NCBI GenBank assembly: GCA_963932145.1
Contig: OZ010590.1
Span: 54,470,928-54,534,927 of the forward strand
Length of the DNA: 64,000 bases
Source of the DNA: Acanthosepion lycidas
Taxonomy: Eukaryota > Mollusca > Cephalopoda > Sepiida > Sepiidae
Direction: 5' to 3'
Below, in pieces: positions 1 to 10,304 of the stretch (within the stretch, counting starts at the first letter, position 1; every line of letters starts with the position of its first letter). The notes below the pieces were generated by a model. The model did not search any database. It was not told the DNA's origin and saw only the letters and a list, made by a program, of their open reading frames with translations. The translations under genes and the position numbers were made by a program.

Positions 1-90
1 CAGAATTCCCTGGAGGCTACCTGCATCGACACATACCTGATAACAACAACAAAGATGAGGACAATAGTGTAAATGTTTAAAATTAATCCC
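1..90 (+). repeat. Terminal fragment of a Penelope-like element (PLE)
   Basis: The stretch ATAACAACAACAAAGATGAG followed by GACAATAGT recurs next to hammerhead-like motifs at the PLE ends near 34.1 kb and 51.9 kb, and in reverse near 36.0 kb. The window begins inside this repeat, so its upstream part is not visible. It runs into the AT-rich repeat that follows. Confidence 0.5.
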
Positions 91-119
91 AGAAATTTAG
101 ACGGAAGTAATAGTTTATG

Positions 120-600
120 TTACGATTTCTTTCACATATTTTAATAATTAACTAAATGTTTATAAATTTATAAATAAAATATTTTCATATTAATTCTTTA
201 TAAATTGATAAATGATAAATATCGCATTGCATTAGTTTTAATTGTATTAATTTTTATAATGCTTGAAATAAAAAAGTATTCTTGTAAATAGACAATCTAA
301 AAAATAAATAGTGTTTAATATTTTTGTTGCAAATTCTCAAGAACAACAAATGATGTATGAATTAACTTCTATCATATGTTTAGGTTTTATTATAATTCTA
401 ATCATCGCTTTTTAAATCATTAATCCTTACCGAGGAGTGAAGGTAGTTAAAATAAGGCGATGTCTTGGGAAAAACCGCCCATTTGACTCGGTTTTTTTTT
501 TCGGGTACATGTTTGCCTAAAATTTGTTCCATAAATAAAACTGTTATTTTATCTGAAGAAGTTTTTTTTTTTCTCGGAACGAAACCCGTCACTACACAGT
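120..600. repeat. AT-rich dispersed repeat, copy 1
   Basis: Bases about 290-490 match 35700-35930 in the same orientation (shared words ATTCTCAAGAAC and AATCATCGCTTTTTAAA). Bases about 150-320 match 35465-35640 in the opposite orientation. Both copies lie next to a PLE terminus, so this may be part of a PLE-associated unit. No protein was recognised; an open frame here on the minus strand is not credible as a gene. Confidence 0.55.
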
Positions 601-1355
601 TTTCCGTCTCGTGATTCATTTGCTTACGCACTCGCATGTACGCTGGTTTTATAGCAATGACACTGATAATTCTTTTTCAGCTATTTCAAAAGCGGTTAGA
701 GTATCTATTTATACCTCTTACTAAAATCCTATTTTCTCTGGTAATGCTATTTTGCCGTTGGAAAAGTTCCAGTATGGTAGCCAAGAGACGTTAGTAACAA
801 TCGTTTTTTGTTTTTTTGTTTTTTTTTTACTAATGGCGAACGCGAATAAAGATGACAACCAATAGCGTCGACACTGACAACAGCTGCAGTAAAAATCCAT
901 TCAGAGAATCTGCCATCGCTCTTACAAGCCTTACTAAGATCCTTCACATCATAATAGCGGCCATTACTAAACAACACCATCACTAATATCACTAGCCAGG
1001 GCACCTCAATCAGCGGTCTCTTCGTGCAAGACAACAATTACCATCGCAATAATACCAATAATAAATAAATAAACTCTTCGGTTACGACCTCCAGCAATAC
1101 GACGACCAACATTATGCCTGATTGTTAACAGCTTTTATTTGGTTGGTAGTAAAATGACACCTTCAATGGTCATAATACAGTTCTAATGTTTGTTTTTTTT
1201 AATTTTTTTATTGCGATGGCTACAAAATGGCCGTGAGAAGATGTTTTCAAGGTGACCGCCTTCCAGAACTTTAGAAGTGATTAAGTGTTCCGGTAAGAAT
1301 GGTTGTTGGTCTGCATGTATGTGTTTCCCTTTCCCCTATGATAGTTTTTCAGGCC
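601..1355. other. No recognised feature
   Basis: AT-rich sequence with short homopolymer runs. Open frames are short and show no motif I recognise. Confidence 0.4.
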
Positions 1356-1359
1356 GGAT

Positions 1360-1360
<1 letters not shown>

Positions 1361-1401
<41 letters not shown>
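1361..1401. repeat. (TCA)n microsatellite
   Basis: Uninterrupted TCA repeats, followed at 1424-1467 by a (TTA)n tract. Together they create a spurious serine/leucine-rich reading frame. Confidence 0.95.
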
Positions 1402-1421
1402 GCCTTCAGCAGCAGCGGCAA

Positions 1422-1423
<2 letters not shown>

Positions 1424-1467
<44 letters not shown>
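1424..1467. repeat. (TTA)n microsatellite
   Basis: Pure TTA repeats. Confidence 0.95.
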
Positions 1468-1468
<1 letters not shown>

Positions 1469-1602
1469 CTAATAGTAAAACTACTATTATTTGTATTATT
1501 ATTAGTATTTATAGTAGTACTACTAATTTATTATTATTGCGAGTGTTTGCTGTGTGTATACTATTATTATTAGTAATTGTATTATTTCTAGCAGTAGTAA
1601 TA

Positions 1603-1604
<2 letters not shown>

Positions 1605-1661
<57 letters not shown>

Positions 1662-1693
1662 GTTGGATTGATGTGAGTTTGTGACCCTGGGTT

Positions 1694-1772
<79 letters not shown>
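1605..1772. repeat. (TA)n-spacer-(CA)n-(TA)n compound microsatellite
   Basis: TA repeats at 1605-1658, a ~38-bp spacer with the words GATGTGAGTTTGTGACCCTGG, nearly the same as in the sequence beside the (TA)n at 22.08 kb, then CA repeats and a second TA tract. The shared spacer suggests these tracts are edges of a dispersed element and not independent microsatellites. Confidence 0.85.
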
Positions 1773-1775
<3 letters not shown>

Positions 1776-1794
1776 GCATTACGCCCCGAGCAAG

Positions 1795-2664
1795 GCGTGA
1801 AGCCACTAGGATGCAGGGGTTTGCAGAAGATTTGGAGCGAGAGCAGATAGGTGTGATAGAAGAAAGGATGAGGAGAGGGATAGTGGATAGATCAAGGTAA
1901 CTGGAGATGTCGATTGACATTACATTTGAATAGTTGGAGATTATAGCTCTCAGGGAAACTGGAATAGGGAAGGGTGTTCCACAGGCGAGAGGTACGAGGT
2001 ATGAAGCTATTGGAGTAGAAGAGACGGATTCATTTAAATGTTTCTACAGTGTAAGGGTGAGAGCGAGATGCCAGCCTCGTAGGGCGCTTGAATTCATGGA
2101 GTCTGGAAACCTGTGAAAGCAGCTCATCGGAGCAATTACCATGAAAGTATTTGTAGAAAAGACAGAGAGAGACGACGGCGCGTCTGTGAGAGAGTGACTG
2201 TAGACGAGATGCCAGATCAGGGCCAATTATATTACATATCCGTCTCTGGATCTTGTCAAGAACTCCGAGGTAAACAGAAGGTGCCCCAGACCATATATGG
2301 CAGCAATACTCCATGCAAGGGCGAATGGTTGATTTGTACATTTGAAGTATCGATTTCGTGGAGAAAAATTTCCTGGCGCGGCACAGAGAGGCAACTTTCC
2401 TCGCGGTGGAAGAAGCAATTGACTGAATGTGTTTGTTCCATCTCAGGTCAGCAGTCAACGTGAGACCGAGCAGACGCATTCTAATGGGGGGGGGGGGCAG
2501 GGAAGGATTTCTATGGTGATTAATAGAGAGTAGTTTAGTTTTTGAGGCGTTAAAGTTGACCAGCCAATTCTTGCCCCAATTAACAACCGATTTGAGGTCC
2601 ATTTCAAGACGCACGGCCAGGTTAGTTTTGTCACCGACACTAGATTCGTTTTAAATGTGACCAT
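1795..2664 (-). pseudogene. 3' part of a Jockey/CR1-like LINE reverse transcriptase
   Basis: A minus-strand open frame of 194 codons (2614-2030) carries the C-terminal part of a non-LTR RT. It has a thumb-like segment (LLGLTLTADLRWNKHI), the block STIRPCMEYCCHIWSG, then KIQRRICNIIG and LFYKYFHGNCSDEL. These blocks are typical of APE-type LINEs of the Jockey/CR1 group. The frame stops at 2030, but homologous coding continues downstream in the same frame (words SFIPRTSRLWNTLP) to about 1900, so the stop is internal. The catalytic RT palm and the endonuclease are absent, so the copy is 5'-truncated at about 2664. It ends near the (TA)n at 1772. The same family has fragments at 41.3 kb and possibly 50.5 kb. 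Clade assignment is from memory of the family. Confidence 0.75.
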
Positions 2665-3075
2665 TTTTTGAAATCATTTCTCGTTAAGCAAGGCGATAAT
2701 GCCACTAAGACACAAGGGGCTACTGAGACTGAAAAAGAATGAGAAGACTTTATTGATTTCTTAATAATAGTAATTGCAAGTTTTTTATATGCCATATCCC
2801 TTCCGGGCGAATGCAATCATGGTTCCCCACTGATTTTCTTTATTATCTGTGAATTGCCATGACATCCTTGGAAAGATAAGTGTAGTCGATTGTCATAGTT
2901 CTCTCCACGGGTTTGAATTCAGAGTAGTTTTTCACTTAGACTAGCTGTCAACCAAGACTAGACAGCCAATAGATGCTGAGAGAAAAAAAAATGTATTCAT
3001 GCCTTTCACAAGGATATTTGGTTAAAAGTTAACACAACGGTTTCAGCTGGAATTTGAACTGCAGTTTTTGTATGA
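2665..3075. other. No recognised feature
   Basis: AT-rich sequence. The words TTCCGGGCGAATGC resemble the R4-like 3' region next door, so a very degenerate further LINE copy is possible. Confidence 0.3.
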
Positions 3076-3089
3076 TTATTATTATTAAT

Positions 3090-3412
3090 TCCTTTGATTT
3101 CTGTTGTATACTCATTTCCTTCCGGGTCCCAACCAGAGACCTAAGGTCAGAAATGTCTTCATGACATCTTCTACTGATTATTTTTGTAAAAAAAAGGACA
3201 AAAAATATCACACATTTTACATAGATAAAGCTCTTCATAACGTGTGAGCTGTACTTGTGAGTACATTTTGTATTTTTTAAAATAATTGGGCTTAAATTAG
3301 TCTATAAGAACATTTTCCATTCAAAACGAAGGCTCCAACTACAAATGTAATTATTGATGTCAATTGTGCCACATTTTTTAGATTTCTATTTCAAGATCCT
3401 TGTAGGTTGATA
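3090..3412 (-). pseudogene. R4/Dong-like LINE 3' end, copy a
   Basis: Non-coding 3' region of a restriction-like-endonuclease (REL) LINE on the minus strand. It shares the block CATTTCCTTCCGGGTCCC and TTCATGACATC with copy b (3428-3858). It is bounded by short TTA runs at 3076-3089 (3' side) and 3413-3427 (5' side), as expected if elements insert into, or end in, TAA repeats. No intact coding sequence is left. Confidence 0.6.
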
Positions 3413-3427
3413 TTATTATTATTATTA

Positions 3428-3857
3428 TCATTTTTTATTTTCTTTGATTTCTGGCGTTTACACATTTCTTTCCGGGTCCCGCCCAGGGACCTATGGTTAG
3501 AAATAGCATCATGACACTGACAAAAAAAAAAAAAAAATTACATAGATAAAGCCTTTCGGAAAGTGTGGACTGTACTTGTCAGAAGAATTTTTTGTATCTC
3601 TTTAAGGCATGGACTTCCAGGAATCCCTTCAATTAGTCTACTGGAATCTTTTCCAATCAGTCCTAGGGCTCCAACTAGAACAGTAATTGTTGATGTTCCC
3701 ATATACCACATTTTTTAGATTTCTATTTCAAGGTCCTTGTATTTTGACGGCTTTTTGAACATCTTCAAAGATACATTGCAGTCAGCAGGGACTGCGATAT
3801 CAATAAGGAGGCACCGTTTTTGTTTGTGGTCTTTAATAACAATATCTGGGCGGTTAG

Positions 3858-3858
<1 letters not shown>
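3428..3858 (-). pseudogene. R4/Dong-like LINE, C-terminal REL-endonuclease fragment, copy b
   Basis: The minus-strand reading contains NRPDIVIKDHKQKRCLLIDI and then SKYKDLEIEI. This is the end of the PD-(D/E)XK-like endonuclease of R2/R4-type LINEs, with the P-D pair and a downstream D spaced as in that family. The rest of the protein is missing: the copy starts abruptly at the (TTA)n of 3859-3893. Its 3' region ends at the TTA run at 3413-3427. It is tandem to copy a. R4/Dong versus a related REL clade is my inference from the sequence style and the TAA-flanked insertion habit. Confidence 0.7.

Positions 3859-3893
<35 letters not shown>
3859..3893. repeat. (TTA)n at the 5' edge of an R4-like fragment
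   Basis: Pure ATT/TTA repeats forming the upstream boundary of the minus-strand LINE fragment. Confidence 0.9.
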
Positions 3894-4056
3894 CTCCTTT
3901 CATTTATGGTATTCGTCGTATTAATTGTAGCGTTTATATTATTATTAATAGTGTTAGCATTATTTGTATTATTTGCTTTTGTGCTCGTATCTGCTTTCGC
4001 GTATGGTTAAAGATTTGATCTCTTTATCGCAATATTGTTACCGATGGTATTTTACA

Positions 4057-4092
4057 TCTCCTCCTCCTCCTCCTCCTCCTCCTCCTCCTCCT
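4057..4092. repeat. (CCT)n microsatellite
   Basis: Pure CCT repeats, giving a spurious polyproline frame. Confidence 0.95.
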
Positions 4093-4383
4093 TCTTCTCC
4101 ACAATCTTCCTCCTCCAACTTCCTCCAAATGGTACTCCTAATAATAAATGTTGTCATATCATTCCTGTGATCCGCTATTGTATTCATAGTTTCACACGCT
4201 TATTTTAAAAAGAGATATTTTCTGCATGTTTTTAACACCTGCATAATTTCTTGTTGTTGTTGTTTCTCCTCCTCCCCCTCCTCTCTTCGTTAGTTCACGC
4301 CCAGCCAATACCTCATAAATAATCGACTATTTCGTTTTGATCGCGTGCAAAGAGTGGAAAAGACACTAGTAAATTTCAGTGAG

Positions 4384-4386
4384 GAA

Positions 4387-4430
<44 letters not shown>

Positions 4431-4431
4431 A
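4384..4431. repeat. (GAAA)n microsatellite
   Basis: Twelve or so GAAA units, purine-only on the plus strand. Confidence 0.95.
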
Positions 4432-4489
4432 TGGAATATAGACGTGTAGGGAGAGAATAAGATTAAGCTGACTGAAACACATATTACAC

Positions 4490-5400
4490 TTTGATCTCAG
4501 CCAAAGATTTCAGTCTTCATTCTCCACATCCTGTTCATCTCGATCTCCAGATCTTTGTATTTGAACAATTCGTTGATAATTTTCATAGAAGTGTTTCTCT
4601 CAGACGGTACTACTATGTCAGTAAGTATATACTTCCTGAATTTCTTGTCTTAAGAAAATATCAAATCTGTTGGCTTTTATTTCCCAGTCTGTTTGAATTG
4701 TCATGTCCCAGAGGATAGTTACATCGTTATTTTTGACAACTGTGTCAGGTTGGTGCTCATACCATGTCTCAGTGGTTTCGATTTTGTGCTTCTTGTATAT
4801 ATTTCAGGGCACATATGCCGCTACCTTATTAAGTCCCTGGGTATTTTGCTAGTTCCAGACATCCTGAAATAATATAGTCGACAATTTCATTATATTTTCT
4901 GCAGATCCTGCATTTCGGATTAGTTCTATCCTTGATTATGTGACAGTTATAGGATCTGGTTGTGAGGCTTTGATCCTGAGCTGCAACTCCGTTCTCCTCA
5001 GCTATTGGTGTATTTTTTATTGGTTCACATCTGATTCTTTCGTTCTTTTTAGGTATTTGTCATACAACGCCTTGTCCTCCCAATTTTTTATAATTTCATT
5101 TGGCCAAGTTGTTTTGATTTGTTTTACTCGTTTGGCGTCGATGGTATTGGCTTCGTTTTTTGTTGGCACAGTTTCAAGTACATTAAGCTGTTTCTTGAAG
5201 AGTGCAGCTTCTTTGTTGATGGAGTGGATTTGGTGTTTTACTATTTGTAGGAGAGTGTCATTGTTTTTTGTGAGGTATGCTTCCAATCCAATTGTAGTTT
5301 TAATATTAGTTCAAGTTGGGTTAGACCTCGACCCCCTAAAACTCTTGGTACGTACAGCCTATCAACATCTGATTTCGGGTGGTGCATCCTCATTTGGGTA
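4490..5400 (-). pseudogene. R4/Dong-like LINE relic: RT end to REL endonuclease
   Basis: Read on the minus strand this runs in order through HHPKSDVDRLYVPR and GGRGL (the post-RT segment of R4/Dong/Rex6-type LINEs, near 5390-5330), a helical 89-codon stretch (5286-5017), a CCHC-like zinc block (CRICRK...DYIISGCLELAK, near 4900), and an ILWDMTIQTD endonuclease block near 4720, ending in KYKDLEIE near 4550. Several stops and frameshifts break it. It has the same domain order as the relic at 12.6-14.8 kb, so both belong to one family. It is not functional. Confidence 0.75.
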
Positions 5401-5822
5401 AGCATTTGTACGATCTTGGCGTCCAGTATTTAAATGCCATTCAACTTCCATTTAATAATGTTACTACGAGCATAGCTAATGTGTTGGTACCTTTCATTTT
5501 ATTGAGCGCATTAATGTCGCTTTCTAGTTTCAATTCTTATGGTGAATGAGTATATTGTAACGAATGAATGAATCGTGAATCCGATTAGCTAGGTATAAGA
5601 TAGCTAGTGATGACCAACATTGACCAGTCTCCCACCTTTTTTCGGTCTTGTGCAACAATTACTGTATCAGTAATAAATCTTAGACAAGCAACGTTTGTAC
5701 AAAGACTTATAGTTTATACTTGAAAAATCTTTTAAATCTAACTTGTAGAAAACAGACATACCGTCGAAATATTGTTGAACATTGTCAGTGTTTTTGTTTT
5801 TTCTTAAATCGCGCTCTTCTCT

Positions 5823-5826
<4 letters not shown>
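5401..5826. other. No recognised feature
   Basis: AT-rich sequence without recognised coding. The first part may be upstream coding of the adjacent R4-like relic, too decayed to place. Confidence 0.3.

Positions 5827-5862
<36 letters not shown>
5827..5862. repeat. (TTA)n, 3' boundary of the nested R4-like relic
   Basis: TTA repeats. The sequence just right of it, on the minus strand, resembles the 3' end of the plus-strand R4-like copy at 16.6 kb (CCTTAGGTCT... and CAGAAAT before the TAA run). This makes it the downstream TAA tail of the relic that hosts elements A and B. Confidence 0.8.
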
Positions 5863-5864
<2 letters not shown>

Positions 5865-5966
5865 TTCGATTTCTGCTATGGTCACACTAACTAGCAAATC
5901 TGCCAGAAGACCTAAGGCATGTAGTTGTGTGTTGTGTCTACAGTTCATGATTTGTTTTACTAACTC

Positions 5967-6063
5967 TGTTATGGAGTGGTTTCACAGTGGAGGCTTGTAT
6001 TTGTACTAAGTCGGTCCTAAAATAGGTTCGACGTATAAAGCGTTAGGAACTTGATATAATAGG
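5967..6063 (-). repeat. Left LTR of element A, outer part
   Basis: Begins TGTTATGGAGTGGTTTCACA, nearly identical to the edge of the right LTR at 12048. It is cut at 6063 by element B, and its continuation is 8983-9156. The joined left LTR is ~270 bp against 528 bp for the right one, because it lacks a 255-bp GC-rich module. Confidence 0.85.
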
Positions 6064-6300
6064 TGTTGTGGATTCCGCGTGAAAAATCGGTCTCCAATAA
6101 ATGACAAACGCAAGTATTTAAGCTAAGAAATTAAATGTTTTTACACAAAATTCAAAAGGTAATGCTGTTAGTAAAATCCAGGAACGCCGGTTAGTATTAA
6201 TCAAAGATCGCTTCAGGCTCCCTGACTGACTGACTGACTGTGGCTATTTTATGGCAGCAGGACGAGTCCATTTATATCAGAAAAGGGTGGATCCCAAAAT
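6064..6300 (-). repeat. Left (3') LTR of element B, internally deleted
   Basis: Matches 8620-8982 from TGTTGTGGATTCCGCG to GGGTGGA, except that ~130 bp after GATCGC are missing and a short GACT repeat is added. The inner edge is mutated (ATCCCAAAATA instead of ACCCCATAACA). Confidence 0.85.
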
Positions 6301-8391
6301 ACCCTCCTCCTTAGATCCCTTTTTGTGGGGAGTTAATATTGTGTCCATTGTTTGTTGAAATATTGCAGGAGCAACTTTTACTCCGAATGGTAGTCTGTTG
6401 AATTTATACAATCCCTTGTGCGTATTAATGCAAAGGATTTTCGTACTCTCTCGTAGTGGAATTTGTAGATAAGCCTCACTAAGGTCTATTTTTGAAAATA
6501 TCTTACCGCCGTTGAGCTTTGTAAATATTTCTTCTGGGCTCGGTAGTGGGTAATAGTGGTCGTTTACTGCCTTTTTGCGTCCCGTCGAAAAATCTTCGCA
6601 TACGCGAATTTCTCCTGACTTCTTTTTTACGTAAACCACCGGCTCAGCCCACGCACTAAACTCTGTTTTAGATAAAATCCCAGTTTGTTCAAGTCTCTCC
6701 AATTCTTTGTCTATTTTTTCTATAGTAGCAAACGGTACATTTCGCTTCTTTCTGAAAATTGGTTGGACGTTTTCTTTTAATTCTATTTCAGCCTTAAATT
6801 TGTTGCATCGTCCCAACCTACTTGAAAATACCTCAGGAAATTGCTTGTATAATTCTTCCTTCAATTTTATGGTATCTGATGGTTCAACCTCTAACTTTTT
6901 GCAAAACGAGTTGATAGGTAGGTCCCAAACGTTGAATTTCTGCATCCAGTCGATACCTACTAAATTTTCAGTATCTTTCATGACGTATATCTTAAGTTTT
7001 TTTGTTTTGCCGTGAAATTTAACATTCACTATTATTTCTCCCTCAAATTTTATTCGTTTGCCTGTAACCGACTTGGCAATTTTTTGAGTGTGTAGCATGG
7101 TAGGTCTGTTGAGTTTTTTCCATGTCTGTAAGTTGATTATCGTGAGGTCGGAACCCGAATCCAATTGTAATTTAATCTTTTTGTTTAAAATTTCCAGTTC
7201 TACATATTTCCTTACATTGGTGTTGTCATCATTATTCATCCTTGTAGCTCTTATTCTATTAGTATCTTTTCTATTTTTACATCGGGATGCCTTGTGGCCT
7301 TTTTTTCCACATTCATGACAGTTTTTATATCTGAAACGGCAATCCTTGTTCCAATGTAATCCTCCACATCGATAACATGCTGATGGAGGGGGCTTATATT
7401 TGTTTCGATATCCGTCATAATTTGTCCTGTAAGTTGTACTTTTCTTATTGTAAAATTTTCTCTTATCATAAAATTTTATTTTTCTTTCCGGGGAGGATGA
7501 GAATCTTTTTTCATTGTCGTAAAATTTTAGTTTTCTTTCCGGGGAGGTTGAAGAACGTAGACTTTTATTTAACTTACGTATATGAGAAACAGCTGATTCT
7601 TCAATGTCCTCTGCGTCTTTCTTTATGCTTAAACATCTCTGGCAATCTTCTGATAATTGCTGTAATGTTAGACCCGGTTCATTTTGTAATTTTGCAAGCA
7701 TTCTTCTACGCATTTCGCTATCTTTTGTAGAAACTAGCCCTTGAACAAAAATGAGACATTTAAAATTGTCCGGTTTTAATTCCGCTAGTTTGAAGTCGTT
7801 ACAATGTTTATTTACGATTGCGGCAAACGTGGAATAATCCTCATTATCGCCCTTTACCAGGTTAATGCATTTCCACCTCCTATGGAAGAGTGATGTTTTG
7901 GGGCTGAAGAGTTCTTTAAGACATGTCACTGCTTCGTCAAATTTTAATTCGTTCGTCTTTTTTGGCAAGATATAATCCACGAACTTTGTATATTCTTCAG
8001 TTCCTAATTTTCTAAGCAATAGACGTAGCTTTTTTGCTTCTGTCCAATTTTGACAGTCTATGTTAAAGATGTCTTCATGTCTTCTGAAGTAATCTCCAAA
8101 ATTTTTGTCCTCATCTAGAGAATATTTGAAAATCTCTATGGTATTCCACACTGCGTCTTGCGAAAATGTTGCTTCTTTTTCAATATCTAATTGCTTGCTG
8201 CCTGCTACTTTCAATATTAGTTCCTGGAGCTCTGTTTGTCTATCTTGATTTTCCTTTTACGTTTGTAATATTTGCTTTTGCCATTTTTCTTGTAGCTGTA
8301 ACTGTTGATCATTTTGGTATTTTTGCATTTATAATTGTTGCTCATTTTGGTGTCTTATCAGTTCTACCAACATATTTTAAAAATCTTCCAT
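6277..8391 (-). pseudogene. Gag-Pol of element B, truncated in reverse transcriptase
   Basis: The main open frame is 645 codons (8214-6277). In order it has a capsid-like region (WNTIEIFKYSLDED ... LFHRRWKCINL ... FVQGLVSTKDSEMRRRM), two CCHC-type zinc knuckles (CYRCGGLHWNKDC and CHECGKKGHKASRC, residues ~280-315), an aspartic protease core (LQLDSGSDLTII, ~355), a linker, and RT from PIFRKKRN through KIDLSEAYLQIPL to LPFGVKVAPAIFQQTMD (~625). It then jumps straight to the polypurine tract and reads into the LTR. The YxDD site, RNase H and integrase are gone. An ATG at 8391 begins 59 more codons in the same frame, rich in Gln and matching the start of element A's gag, but with three TAA stops. 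Gag and pol are in one frame with no visible shift. The long surviving frame suggests a fairly young copy. Confidence 0.9.
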
Positions 8392-8454
8392 GATAACTCA
8401 ATTTTATGTATTATTACTCCTTGAAATTGTTTGTCGCTAATTTGTTGTTGAGCG

Positions 8455-8619
8455 ACGAGGGAAGGATTTTTCTTCTGTTGATTAGTTTTTCGCGTGTGTT
8501 CGCCAAGTTGTTTGTTGTTAGGCGTACGAAAAGTTTTTCTTTCCGAGTGAGTTTCGAATCCTCGTTCGTCAAGTTGTTGTAGGTTATCCGCGTGAGTTTC
8601 GAATCCTCGTTCGCCAAGT
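8455..8619 (-). repeat. Repeated primer-binding-site/LTR-edge units of element B
   Basis: The words TTTCGAATCCTCGTTCGYCA and AAGTTGTTGTRG occur twice, 45 bp apart (8547 and 8592). A third, partial unit lies near 8493. Each unit repeats the primer-binding sequence plus a few bases resembling the LTR end. In the minus sense the copy nearest the LTR reads TGGCGAACGAGGATTC (8616-8601), three bases from the LTR. The priming tRNA was not identified. Confidence 0.7.
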
Positions 8620-8982
8620 TGTTGTGGATTCCGCGTGAAAAATCGGTCTCCAATAAATGACAAACGCAAGTATTTAAGCTAAGAAATTAAATGTATTTAC
8701 ACAAAATACAAAAGGTAATGCTGTTAGTAATATCCAGGAACGCCGGTTAGTATTAATCAAAGATCGCTATATAGAGTCTCGAAGTAAACTTCCTTAGAGT
8801 CGGGCGTCCTTGTAACTGACTTCTAACGTCAACTCAATCACAATGTCTATGTACTTTCCACTCTGTTTCTCCACCCTGTTCCTCTACCTGTTCCTCTACT
8901 CTCCTTCAGGCTCCCTGACTGTGGCTATTTTATGGCAGCAGGACGAGTCCATTTATATCAGAAAAGGGTGGACCCCATAACA
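8620..8982 (-). repeat. Right (5') LTR of element B
   Basis: 363 bp, TGTTGTGG...CCCCATAACA. It is related to the solo LTRs at 13790 and 46281, which share TGTTGTGGATTCCG, CCAATAAAT and AGTCCATTT. Confidence 0.88.
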
Positions 8983-8987
8983 ATAGG

Positions 8988-9156
8988 TAATGAGGCAGAG
9001 AAATCTAGTTGTGGTCGCTGATACTTTAGTATCCGACTAACGGTCGTCCGGCATCGACTGACTGACCGACCCCCTGAGCGACTCCTACTACCCCTGCTTA
9101 TTATAGGTGGGAGAGTCTATTAACTATAGAATAGGTGTGTTCCGTAGGAGTAAACA
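8988..9156 (-). repeat. Left LTR of element A, inner part
   Basis: Continues the LTR interrupted at 6063 and matches 12145-12230 and 12495-12575. At 9074 CTGAGCGAC occurs once, where the right LTR has it twice around a 255-bp module. The inner end is at TAAACA. Confidence 0.8.
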
Positions 9157-9448
9157 GTTTTCTTTATTTATTTTTCATTTTTTACAGGAAATATAAAGAA
9201 AAAACAACGAAAAAAATATTCCTATTTTTTTTTCAGCAACATCGTAGCGTATCTCCTACGTTTTTTGATCCACTTTTAAATGATCAGTTGACTTTCTTTT
9301 TTTCTCCTGGATACCTCAGGTAAAATTGTTGCAGGCGTTGTTAGATCAAACGTATTGAAAATCACCTCCATCTGCGTTTTTTCCGCCTTTCACCAAGTAC
9401 ATCATATTGCCAATCCGCTTTTCTATTTTTTTTTGTACCTTCATAGTG

Positions 9449-9760
9449 TTACCAGAAACAACCTTCCGCTTTGAACTTCTTAAGGATGGAGTCAGTTTCT
9501 GTAGGTTCTTCTTGTAGTTCTATTTGTTTAGCCTCTAGCTTTACTTCTGTTGATCTTGTGCTTCTTAACGTTTTCAGTGGTGACTTCAGTTGACTTAAAT
9601 CATTTAATAATACTGCATGTCCTTTGCTGCGAGTAACTTGCTCCCCAGTTTTTCTCGGTGTCGGCTTCATCTTTACATTCTGGAGCTTGTTTTTCACATA
9701 TATCGTCGGTGTTACCCATTCAACTTTTTTAAATACACCAGTTTTCTCTAATCTGTCCAA
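9449..9760 (-). pseudogene. Element A pol remnant: RT start fused to pol C-terminus
   Basis: A 103-codon minus-strand frame. It starts DRLEKTGVFKKVEW and TIYVKN, matching the region just before the first RT motifs of element B. It then switches to a basic, Ser/Thr-rich tail that does not match RT. I read this as a deletion joining the start of RT to the end of pol. The catalytic RT, RNase H and integrase are absent. Element B is deleted in the same general region but at a different point. Confidence 0.65.
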
Positions 9761-10177
9761 TTCTTTATCTATCTGTTAAATTGAAGCAAACAGAACATTC
9801 CTTTTCTTTTTGAATGCCGCCTGGGCGTTTTCTTTTGGCTGTAATTTTGCCTCCATCTTGTTACACGTTCCCAAACCTGGACAAAAAACAGTAGAAAATG
9901 TTTCCTTAAGTTTCCTTACTAATTTTTGGATTTCTGAGTTTAAATTTTCTACCTTGTAACAGAAAAAAATTTATCGGTAGATCCCATAATTGAAATCCAA
10001 TTCGTACCAAGTAAGTTCGTGGTATTTTTTATGACAAATAGTTTAGTTTTCGCGTTTTTTTTTTAACGTTTGAAACAAATTCTTCAATGAATTGTATTTT
10101 TTCTCCTGTCACTGACCTCGCGATTTTTTTTGTCTTCATTAAAGTTGGTTTCCCCAACTTCTTCCACGTATTCAAAT

Positions 10178-10304
10178 TTATGATAGGTCGGAACCAGTGT
10201 CGAGTTGCATTTTTATTTTTTTATTACTTATTTCGACGGTAACAAATTTTCTGGTTATTCCATCGTTCACCTCGTCGGACTTTAATTTTCCTATTTTATT
10301 GTCT
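10178..10304 (-). pseudogene. Element A protease fragment
   Basis: The minus-strand reading ends ISNKKIKMQLDTGSDLS, with the DTG active-site triad of a retroviral-type aspartic protease. It aligns with LQLDSGSDLT of element B and the DTGS of element C. It lies in a different frame from gag, so at least one frameshift separates them. Confidence 0.75.

Larger units (their letters stand above)
6064..8982 (-). mobile_element. Ty3/gypsy element B, internally deleted, nested in A's LTR
   Basis: A 2.9-kb element bounded by TGTTGTGG and CATAACA and flanked by ATAGG at 6059-6063 and 8983-8987. The uninterrupted host sequence is seen in the right LTR of A, which confirms the insertion point. The LTRs are 8620-8982 and 6064-~6300; the left one lacks ~130 bp. 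The interior holds a gag-pol frame that stops inside RT. A purine tract next to the left LTR (6301-6313, minus sense AAGGAGGAGGG) is the likely polypurine tract. The primer-binding region is at 8601-8616. Confidence 0.88.

Noticed and set aside
1509..1920. Several open frames of alternating Tyr-Ile or Cys-Val residues, here and at 18.7-19.2, 20.2-20.5, 28.7-29.5, 42.5-43.2, 53.0-54.5 and 56.4-56.6 kb
   Set aside because: They are translations of (TA)n and (CA)n repeats, not proteins.
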